DNA of 27,424 nucleotides, taken from assembly GCA_000436115.1 (NCBI GenBank), contig FR894567.1, forward strand, positions 43,433-70,856, read 5' to 3'. How positions within the stretch are numbered: the first letter of the stretch is position 1; each line of letters starts with the position of its first letter. The translations under genes and the position numbers were made by a program. This DNA is from Firmicutes bacterium CAG:534. Lineage in GTDB: Bacteria > Bacillota > Clostridia > Lachnospirales > Lachnospiraceae. Below the pieces are notes generated by a model. The model worked only from the letters and a program-made list of their open reading frames with translations. It was not told the DNA's origin and did not search any database. Below are positions 22,067 to 27,424 of the stretch, in pieces.

Positions 22067-22100
22067 AAAACTGCCGGGCAGAAGATCCTCCGCCCGGCAG
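22067..22100 (-). terminator. Terminator of agcS (minus strand)
   Basis: CTGCCGGGC (22071-22079) and GCCCGGCAG (22092-22100) form a nine-pair stem. Read on the minus strand it is followed by TTTT. The plus-strand side has no T run, so it mainly serves the symporter gene. Confidence 0.8.
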
Positions 22101-22132
22101 CTATGTATTTTCAGCTCTGTAAACTTTATTCT

Positions 22133-23539
22133 TTATTTCTTGATACTGTCAAAATAAATCTTGGTCTCTGCCACGATCACACCGCTTAAGGCTACAAGTG
22201 CGATCAGGTTTGGGATCGCCATCAGACCGTTAAAGATATCTGCGATCGTCCATACTGCTTCCACGGTCATAAAGGGACCGATGAAAATTGCCAGGATATA
22301 CAGCCAGCGGTACACCTTTACCACCTTCTGCTTTCCGCCGCACAGATATTCCAGACATCTTTCACTGTAATAATTCCATCCTAAAATGGTGGTAAATGCA
22401 AAGAATACCAGACAGATCATTAACAGGAAGGAGCAAAGCGAATCCGGAAGAGGGAGCCCCATCTGAAATGCCTTATCGGTCACGGCTACGCCTTCAAGTC
22501 CCATATCCCAGGTTCCGGTAATGACAATGGTAAGTCCTGTCATGGTACAGATCACCAGCGTATCGATCACGGTTCCCATCATGGAGATCAGACCCTGACG
22601 GGCAGGTTCTTCTACCTGTGCTGCTGCAGCTGCGATCGGTGCGCTACCAAGTCCTGCTTCATTGGAGAAAATACCTCTTGCAATTCCCTTCTGCATGGCA
22701 ATGATCATAGCGCCAACGGCTCCACCTGCTGCTGCACGCAGACCAAATGCTCCCTGCACGATCTCAACGATCGCTCCTGGGATCTTGGTAATATTGCAGA
22801 TCAGGATTGCAAGGGCTACTATTACATAAAGGATGGCCATAAAAGGAACAATCACCTCTGCCACCTTGGAAATTCTTTTCAGTCCTCCGATAATTACCAG
22901 CGCAACGCAGATGGTAATGATAAGGCCTGCGATCACAACTGCCCAGGAGTAATCTGCTCCAAACAGTCTGATGGTGTTCTGGCTTTCAGGATCAAAGAAA
23001 TTCTTTACCGCACTGGTAATTCCGTTTACCTGGGTAAAGGTACCGATACCGAAAAGGCCTACGCCTACGCCAAAGAAAGCAAAGATCTTTGCAAGCCATT
23101 TCCAATTTTTCCCCATTCCCTTTTCAATGTAATAAAAGGGGCCCCCGATAATATGTCCGTCCTCTGCAACCACACGGTATTTCACGGACAGCAGACATTC
23201 GGAATATTTGGTTGCCGTTCCCAGAAGCGCTGCAACCCACATCCAGAACAGTGCTCCGGGGCCGCCTGCCACAAGCGCCGTTGCCACACCTACAATGTTA
23301 CCGGTTCCGATGGTTGCGGAAAGAGCGGTACAAAGTGCGCCAAAGCTGGACACCTCTCCATGCTCTCCGGTCTTTTCGTTGTCTTTGATGTGCTTAATGC
23401 CCATGGGCATTTTCGTGATCTGCAGACCCTTTAAGCGGATGGTAAGAAAGATTCCTACCGCCAGGATCAGGACGATCAGGGGAATTCCCCACACAAAGTT
23501 GTCAATGGCTGTTAATATGTTACTGATTTGTTCCAACAT
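22133..23539 (-). CDS. agcS: Sodium:alanine/glycine symporter, AGCS family
   Basis: This 468-residue membrane protein has about 10-11 helices and imports alanine or glycine with Na+. Family signatures are SSFGALCTALSATIGTGNIV, GPGALFWMWVAALLGTATKY, GGPFYYIEKGMGKNWKWLA and MQKGIARGIFSNEAGLGSAP. Length is normal. GAGAGGGAAG precedes the ATG at 23539. Upstream on the same strand are a promoter (23926-23898), a glycine riboswitch aptamer, a terminator hairpin and repeat element B, so expression is controlled by glycine through premature termination. The riboswitch indicates that glycine is a physiological substrate or signal. The preceding genes on this strand form an amino-acid ABC transporter with no terminator of their own visible. 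Confidence 0.95.
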   Translation of the reverse strand: MLEQISNILTAIDNFVWGIPLIVLILAVGIFLTIRLKGLQITKMPMGIKHIKDNEKTGEHGEVSSFGALCTALSATIGTGNIVGVATALVAGGPGALFWMWVAALLGTATKYSECLLSVKYRVVAEDGHIIGGPFYYIEKGMGKNWKWLAKIFAFFGVGVGLFGIGTFTQVNGITSAVKNFFDPESQNTIRLFGADYSWAVVIAGLIITICVALVIIGGLKRISKVAEVIVPFMAILYVIVALAILICNITKIPGAIVEIVQGAFGLRAAAGGAVGAMIIAMQKGIARGIFSNEAGLGSAPIAAAAAQVEEPARQGLISMMGTVIDTLVICTMTGLTIVITGTWDMGLEGVAVTDKAFQMGLPLPDSLCSFLLMICLVFFAFTTILGWNYYSERCLEYLCGGKQKVVKVYRWLYILAIFIGPFMTVEAVWTIADIFNGLMAIPNLIALVALSGVIVAETKIYFDSIKK

Positions 23540-23573
23540 TTTTCTTCCCTCTCATTTCTGCCATTTGATGGGT

Positions 23574-23695
23574 AAGCATGAAGCCGATCCATACCGGAAC
23601 GCAGCTGCGCTGCCAGCGATATGCAGCGAAAGCGTGCCTGCGTTAAATTGCTGGGCTGGCCGCAGCTGCAGACCGAAATCACCGCCTTCATGCTT
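23574..23695 (+). repeat. Palindromic repeat element, copy B, within the agcS leader
   Basis: The ends AAGCATGAAG (23574-23583) and CTTCATGCTT (23686-23695) are perfectly inverted. GCAGCTGC (23601-23608) pairs with GCAGCTGC (23662-23669). Bases 23610-23648 equal the 39-bp core of copy A, closed here by CCAGC (23613-23617) with GCTGG (23650-23654), where copy A has GTTGG. The outer stem sequences differ from copy A apart from CATGAAG. It lies between the riboswitch terminator and the agcS start, in the same plus-strand orientation as copy A, so it is antisense within the agcS transcript. Confidence 0.75.
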
Positions 23696-23720
23696 CCCCT
23701 TCATCTGATTTTTTGAAATA

Positions 23721-23748
23721 CAAAAAAGGACTGATAAAAATCAGTCCT
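23721..23748 (-). terminator. Expression-platform terminator of the glycine riboswitch
   Basis: On the minus strand AGGACTGA (23748-23741), a six-base loop and TCAGTCCT (23734-23727) form an eight-pair stem followed by six T. It lies about 30 nt after the aptamer. Confidence 0.88.
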
Positions 23749-23777
23749 CTAAAGAGTTAGAACATGCATATAGAATG

Positions 23778-23872
23778 CTCTGTCCTTTTGCCTGAGAGAT
23801 TAAGCGGGACGGCTCTGCCATCTTTTTCCACTCGTACACCTTCGGCGCCCTGTTTTCAGGGACTCTCCAGAG
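23778..23872 (-). promoter_or_regulatory. Glycine riboswitch aptamer (apparently single) controlling agcS
   Basis: Read on the minus strand, CTCTG (23872-23868) and CAGAG (23782-23778) form P1. Between them lie the conserved GGAGAGTCCC, GGGCGCCGAAGG and CTCTCAGGCAAAAGGAC blocks that identify the glycine aptamer. Only one aptamer is visible before the terminator, so this is a singlet rather than the classical tandem form. Glycine binding would decide termination at 23748-23721 ahead of the symporter gene. Confidence 0.93.
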
Positions 23873-23897
23873 TCAGGGATTTTTCCCAACAAAGCAT

Positions 23898-23926
23898 ACT
23901 ATATCACATTCTCTTTTTCTATGCAA
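23898..23926 (-). promoter_or_regulatory. Sigma-A promoter of the riboswitch-agcS transcript
   Basis: On the minus strand TTGCAT (23926-23921), exactly 17 bp, TATAGT (23903-23898). It begins 6 bp after the stop of the ABC ATPase gene. Confidence 0.85.
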
Positions 23927-23931
23927 TTAAT

Positions 23932-24678
23932 TTATTCGTTTCTGAAACGGGAAAGGAATTCTCTGGTCTCCTGCTTTGCGGGATTTTCAAAGATCTGCTT
24001 TGCCGTTCCTTCCTCGGCGATCAGTCCGTCGGCCATAAAGATCACATGGCTGGAAATATCTCTGGCAAAGGCCATTTCATGGGTCACCACGATCATGGTC
24101 AGTCCCTCTCCGGCCAGCGTCCGCATAACGCTCAGCACTTCCCCTACCATCTGGGGATCCAGCGCGGAGGTGGGCTCGTCAAAAAGCAGGATTTCAGGAT
24201 CCATGGCCAACGCTCTTGCAATGGCTACCCTCTGCTTTTGTCCGCCGGAGATCTGTCTGGGCTTTGCATTGATATAGGCGGTCATATCCACCTTTTCCAG
24301 GAACTGAAGCGCCCGTTTCTTTGCTTCTTCCTTGGACTTTTTGGCCACCTTGATCTGACCTACCATGCAGTTTTCCAGTACCGTCAGATTGTTAAACAGA
24401 TTAAAGTTCTGGAATACCATGCCCACCTTTTCCCGGTAAGCAGGTACATTTACCTTGGGATCCGTAATATCCTTTCCGTGATACAAAATACTGCCGCCGG
24501 TAGGGATCTCTAAAAGATTAATACAGCGGAGCATGGTGGACTTGCCGGAGCCGGAGGCACCGATAACAGAAACTACATCTCCCTGCTTTACCTTAAAGTC
24601 AATATCTTTCAGGACAGAGTGTGTTCCGAAGGATTTCTCCAGATGTGAAACTTCCAATATAACCTGATTTGTATCCAT
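23932..24678 (-). CDS. Polar amino-acid ABC transporter ATP-binding protein
   Basis: This 248-residue cytoplasmic ATPase energises the adjacent permease. Walker A is GASGSGKST, the signature motif ISGGQKQRVAIARALAM, Walker B ILLFDEPTSALDP and the switch His is in VVTHEMAFARD; the Q-loop is in VFQNFNLFNNLTVLEN. It belongs to the GlnQ/HisP class by length and by these motifs. AGGAGGGAGAAAAGG before ATG 24678 (MDTNQVILEV) fixes the start, 13 bp after the permease stop; an upstream extension overlapping the permease is rejected. It is the third gene of the unit and its stop is almost at the riboswitch promoter. Confidence 0.95.
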   Translation of the reverse strand: MDTNQVILEVSHLEKSFGTHSVLKDIDFKVKQGDVVSVIGASGSGKSTMLRCINLLEIPTGGSILYHGKDITDPKVNVPAYREKVGMVFQNFNLFNNLTVLENCMVGQIKVAKKSKEEAKKRALQFLEKVDMTAYINAKPRQISGGQKQRVAIARALAMDPEILLFDEPTSALDPQMVGEVLSVMRTLAGEGLTMIVVTHEMAFARDISSHVIFMADGLIAEEGTAKQIFENPAKQETREFLSRFRNE

Positions 24679-24691
24679 CCTTTTCTCCCTC

Positions 24692-25489
24692 CTATGCCTT
24701 TCTCTGCTTACTGCCAAGCTGTGTTCCGATATCCATCATATCCACCAGCTCATAGTTTTCACTGCCATCCATTTTGCTTTCCCAGAGCCTTAACAGCTTT
24801 GAGGTGATCAGGGTCATGGTCAGATAGATCACCATGACGATGGTTGCCGATTCAAAGTAGGTATACAGCGCACCGGAAACGCTTTTATGCACAAAGAACA
24901 GATCTACGATACTGATTACGGAAAGCACGGAGGTATCCTTAATGTTAATGATCAGGTTGTTTCCGATCTGAGGAAGGATGTTCCTGAAAGCCTGGGGCAG
25001 GATCACATTGATCATGGCCTGGAAATGCGTCATGCCGATAGCCTTGGCGCCCTCCATCTGTCCCGGATCCACAGAAATAATACCGCCTCTCACCGATTCT
25101 GCCATGTAAGCGCCCGTATTGATGGAAACCACCAGAAAGGCTGCCTGCCACATGCCAAGCTGTACTCCAAAAAGCTGGGATAATCCATAGTAAATGAAAA
25201 CAGCCTGGACGATCATAGGCGTTCCTCTGAAAATTTCCACATAAGCTTTCAGGATCGCATTGACTATGATCAACAGAATTCTTTTTGCAAGGGGATCTCT
25301 GTTTCTGCTTCCCTTGGTCTTGTCCACAGGTATGGTCTGTACGATACCTACCAGAAATCCTATGATACACCCTATAAAGGTGGACACCAGGGCAATCACC
25401 AGAGTGGTTCCTGCCCCTTTCAGATAAGAGGTTCCATATTTACTCAAAATGTATCCAATTCTTTCCAAAAAATTCATTTCCGATATCAT
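24692..25489 (-). CDS. Polar amino-acid ABC transporter permease (HisM/GlnP type)
   Basis: This 265-residue inner-membrane subunit has about five helices. Family features are TTLVIALVSTFIGCIIGFLV, YVEIFRGTPMIVQAVFIYYG, the ATPase-contact loop GAKAIGMTHFQAMINVILPQ and NLIINIKDTSVLSVISI. A cytoplasmic insert TIPVDKTKGSRNRDP near residues 52-66 is longer than in many relatives. ATG 25489 is used because AAAGGAAAGG lies upstream, although at 12 bases; an in-frame ATG at 25477 is a possible alternative. It starts 34 bp after the binding-protein stop and precedes the ATPase gene, a normal order for this importer class. Confidence 0.93.
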   Translation of the reverse strand: MISEMNFLERIGYILSKYGTSYLKGAGTTLVIALVSTFIGCIIGFLVGIVQTIPVDKTKGSRNRDPLAKRILLIIVNAILKAYVEIFRGTPMIVQAVFIYYGLSQLFGVQLGMWQAAFLVVSINTGAYMAESVRGGIISVDPGQMEGAKAIGMTHFQAMINVILPQAFRNILPQIGNNLIINIKDTSVLSVISIVDLFFVHKSVSGALYTYFESATIVMVIYLTMTLITSKLLRLWESKMDGSENYELVDMMDIGTQLGSKQRKA

Positions 25490-25523
25490 TGGTCCGCCAT
25501 ACCTTTCCTTTTCTCAGCCTTCT

Positions 25524-26381
25524 TTATTCTGAAAGAGGCTGTGCCTTGATCGCTTCCTGCATCATGCTGTCAAAATCCTCTGTTGTCATATTAGAAAGCA
25601 CGCTGTTAATTCCATCAAGAAGCTCGGTATTTCCTTTCTGTACAGAAATACCAATGTTGATCTCCTCCTCGGAAACCTCAAAATTATCATCACTTTCTGA
25701 GAAATCCAGAAGCTTCAGATCCGGATATGCAACGCAGGCTGCCATTGCTGTTGGCATGTCTGTTACGATCAGATCTGTTCTGCCGCTTTCCAGTGCAACG
25801 AGCATAGCCGGTGCGGATTCCTGTGCAGCCTGGATATCTGCATCTTCAATCTGGGGAAGGCACACATCATACCAGATGGTTCCAAGCTGTGAGGTACAGG
25901 TTGCACCCTTTAAATCGGAAATTCCTGCTGCTTCTGCATAAGGGCCGTCATTCTTTACCAGACCTACGATCGACGCATAATAATAAGGACTGGAAAAATC
26001 TACCATTTCAAGACGCTCTGAGGTAATAGACTGACCTGCAATGACACAGTCTACCGTACCTGACTGTACAGCCGGTACCAGGGAATCCCAGTCGAGCTTT
26101 ACAATCTGAAGCTCATAGCCAAGCTCCTGTGCAATCTTCTTTGCAATCATAACATCATAGCCGTAAGCATAATCGGAACTGTCATTAATGGGAACTGCTC
26201 CGTTTGTATCATCTGGCTGTGTCCAGTTGTAAGGTGCGTAGCCGCACTCCATAGCAACCTTCAAAACCTTGGCATCTCCTGCCTGTGCGCTTTCTGCTGC
26301 GGTTGTTTCTTTGCTGCCGCAGGCTGCAAGTCCCATTACCATTGCTGCGCAAAGAATAAGTGATAACATTTTCTTTTTCAT
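25524..26381 (-). CDS. Amino-acid ABC transporter substrate-binding lipoprotein
   Basis: This 285-residue extracellular lipoprotein captures the ligand for the permease pair. The lipobox is MGLAAC with Cys21, followed by a short Ala/Glu/Thr-rich linker. The SBP family 3 fold is shown by VAMECGYAPYNW, AYGYDVMIAKKIAQELGYEL, WDSLVPAVQSGTVDCVIAGQ, TSERLEMVDFSSPYYYASI and the second-lobe GTDVESG-equivalent LVALESGRTDLIVTDMPTA. Ligand type (polar or charged amino acid) cannot be fixed. GAGGAG before the ATG is the ribosome site. A promoter lies at 26493-26466, and exact 11-bp direct repeats lie directly upstream of it. The gene heads the three-gene importer unit. Confidence 0.94.
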   Translation of the reverse strand: MKKKMLSLILCAAMVMGLAACGSKETTAAESAQAGDAKVLKVAMECGYAPYNWTQPDDTNGAVPINDSSDYAYGYDVMIAKKIAQELGYELQIVKLDWDSLVPAVQSGTVDCVIAGQSITSERLEMVDFSSPYYYASIVGLVKNDGPYAEAAGISDLKGATCTSQLGTIWYDVCLPQIEDADIQAAQESAPAMLVALESGRTDLIVTDMPTAMAACVAYPDLKLLDFSESDDNFEVSEEEINIGISVQKGNTELLDGINSVLSNMTTEDFDSMMQEAIKAQPLSE

Positions 26382-26465
26382 AATCTTCTCCTCTGTTTCC
26401 TATTCTTCTCCTGAAACAAACAAAGAGAAAGACGAAAGTCTTCCTCTCTGAATTACTTTCTACTA

Positions 26466-26493
26466 ATCTTAACATGCTATGACAAAAAGTCAA
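26466..26493 (-). promoter_or_regulatory. Putative promoter of the amino-acid ABC unit
   Basis: On the minus strand TTGACT (26493-26488), 16 bp, TAAGAT (26471-26466). The leader to 26381 contains an imperfect hairpin (AGAGAAAGAC near 26424 with GTCTTCCTCTCT, plus-strand reading). Confidence 0.6.
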
Positions 26494-26497
26494 CACT

Positions 26498-26528
26498 TTT
26501 GCACATTTCCCTCAGTGTTTGCACATTT
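26498..26528 (-). promoter_or_regulatory. Exact 11-bp direct repeats upstream of the ABC promoter
   Basis: On the minus strand AAATGTGCAAA (26528-26518), nine bases, AAATGTGCAAA (26508-26498): a 20-bp period ending five bases before the -35. The first copy covers the last sense codons of mtnA. It could be an activator or repressor site or a local duplication of the mtnA end. Confidence 0.5.
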
Positions 26529-27424
26529 TTTCAAGACTTTTTGCAAAAGGTGCTCTTGCAATCCCGTTCTCTGTTACGATCGCAGTGATCAGCTCATGAT
26601 CGGTCACATCAAATGCCGGATTAAAGACCTTTACATTTTCAGGTGCCATCCGCTTCTGATACCACATTTCCGTCACTTCCCCGGCAGGTCTTTGCTCAAT
26701 GTTGATCTCATTGCCGGTAGGCGTATGCAGGTCAATGGTAGAAGTGGGAGCGCAGACATAGAACGGAACATGATAACGGGCTGCCACGGTTGCCACAACG
26801 CTGGTTCCGATCTTATTTGCCACATCCCCGTTAGCCGCCACACGGTCGCAGCCCACAAAAACTGCATTCACCCAGCCGTTTCGCATGACCATTGCCGACA
26901 TATTGTCACAGATCAGCGTCACATCCACCCCGGCGCTTTGCAGCTCATAGGCCGTCAGTCTTGCACCCTGCAGAAGGGGGCGCGTTTCATCCGCATACAC
27001 TCGGAACCCATATCCTCTTTCCTGCCCCAGGTAAATCGGTGCGGTTGCCGTTCCGTATTTGCATGTGGCAAGCTGTCCCGCATTGCAGTGGGTCAGGATC
27101 CCATCCCCGGGCTTTACCAGGCTCAGCCCATATTCTCCAATGGCCCTGCACACCCGGATATCCTCTTCCTTCATTTCCTTTGCTTCCGTCCCAAGCCTCT
27201 CTACGATCTCAGAAACGGTTTTTCCCTCTTCGTGCGCCCTGCAGCAGACTCTGTCCATCCTGTTAAGGGCCCAGGAAAGATTGACCGCCGTAGGTCTGGC
27301 TGAATTTAAATATTCCTTTTTTTCCGTAAATTCCCGGTAAAAGCTTTCGTAGTCCTCTCCTGTTTCCCCCGCAATATCCCTTGCAAGCACATAAATCCCC
27401 ATGGCTGCCGCCACGCCGATAGCC
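26512..27424 (-). CDS. mtnA: S-methyl-5-thioribose-1-phosphate isomerase (partial at window edge)
   Basis: The enzyme isomerises methylthioribose-1-phosphate to methylthioribulose-1-phosphate in methionine salvage; it belongs to the eIF2B-like aldose isomerase family. The frame is open to the window edge (AIGVAAAMGIYVLA, whose family precursor is RGAPAIG), so about 50 N-terminal residues lie outside. Landmarks are RPTAVNLSWALNRM, ILTHCNAGQLAT with the catalytic Cys, the catalytic Asp in GCDRVAANGDVANKIGT, and APTSTIDLHTPTG. About 304 residues are present and the C-terminus is normal. A ribose-1,5-bisphosphate isomerase is a less likely reading. It precedes, on the same strand, an amino-acid importer, which could hint at a sulphur amino-acid link; that is conjecture. 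Confidence 0.92.
   Translation of the reverse strand, partial: AIGVAAAMGIYVLARDIAGETGEDYESFYREFTEKKEYLNSARPTAVNLSWALNRMDRVCCRAHEEGKTVSEIVERLGTEAKEMKEEDIRVCRAIGEYGLSLVKPGDGILTHCNAGQLATCKYGTATAPIYLGQERGYGFRVYADETRPLLQGARLTAYELQSAGVDVTLICDNMSAMVMRNGWVNAVFVGCDRVAANGDVANKIGTSVVATVAARYHVPFYVCAPTSTIDLHTPTGNEINIEQRPAGEVTEMWYQKRMAPENVKVFNPAFDVTDHELITAIVTENGIARAPFAKSLEKMCKH

Noticed and set aside
23208..23708. Long plus-strand open frames opposite agcS and across the riboswitch region (also 23764-24513)
   Set aside because: They are antisense to agcS, the glycine riboswitch and the ABC ATPase, have no ribosome site, and their residues show no family resemblance.

Overview
The window looks like a chromosomal segment of a gut Lachnospiraceae-type member of the Clostridia. 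Supporting signs are purine-rich AGGAGG-type ribosome sites, CIRCE heat-shock operators, a DUF4250 protein, a Dabb-domain protein, a C_GCAxxG_C_C protein, a glycine riboswitch in front of an alanine/glycine symporter, and an InlB-type repeat surface protein with a Cys/His N-terminal cluster. The genus is not decided by anything visible.

Bases 1-4.4 kb are strongly eroded: the end of a MATE exporter with an apparent in-frame gap, an intact XRE-type membrane regulator, and two head-to-head 5'-truncated genes (a DMT/EamA transporter and a sugar ABC permease) that meet at one junction. These are followed by a GH31 alpha-glucosidase broken by a 17-bp tandem duplication and a deletion. The permease and GH31 look like the remains of an alpha-glucoside operon. 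From 4.7 to 8.2 kb lies a surface/secreted cluster: an 822-residue InlB-repeat protein, a small membrane protein, and a secreted protein with two frameshifts.

From 8.3 to 16.7 kb is a heat-shock region. Three copies of a promoter module (TTCACAAA pair, CIRCE operator, sigma-A -35) serve hsp20 and clpB. The genes are hsp20, a zinc-finger-free DnaJ, thrH, a MATE exporter, an aldo-keto reductase pseudogene with an internal amber codon, a collapsed DUF1016 (PDDEXK) nuclease fragment, clpB and a DUF4250 gene.

From 16.8 to 22.1 kb are cell-envelope and metabolic genes: a D-Ala-D-Ala carboxypeptidase, a Dabb protein and a polysaccharide deacetylase. On the minus strand is a thiolase-gatC-gatA set in which gatA is cut before its nucleophilic serine and gatB is missing. 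A C_GCAxxG_C_C protein is transcribed divergently from thiolase.

From 22.1 kb to the end all genes are on the minus strand: mtnA (running off the edge), a polar amino-acid ABC transporter (binding protein, permease, ATPase), then a glycine-riboswitch-controlled AgcS symporter.

The most unusual signals are four. First, two copies of a ~120-bp palindromic element share an exact 39-bp core inside stems of different sequence (18200-18320 and 23574-23695), one of them inside the riboswitch leader. Second, an 11-bp-phased TTCACAAA repeat accompanies every CIRCE copy. Third, a second dyad is interleaved with CIRCE in two copies. Fourth, broken genes with sharp junctions are concentrated in the first half of the window.
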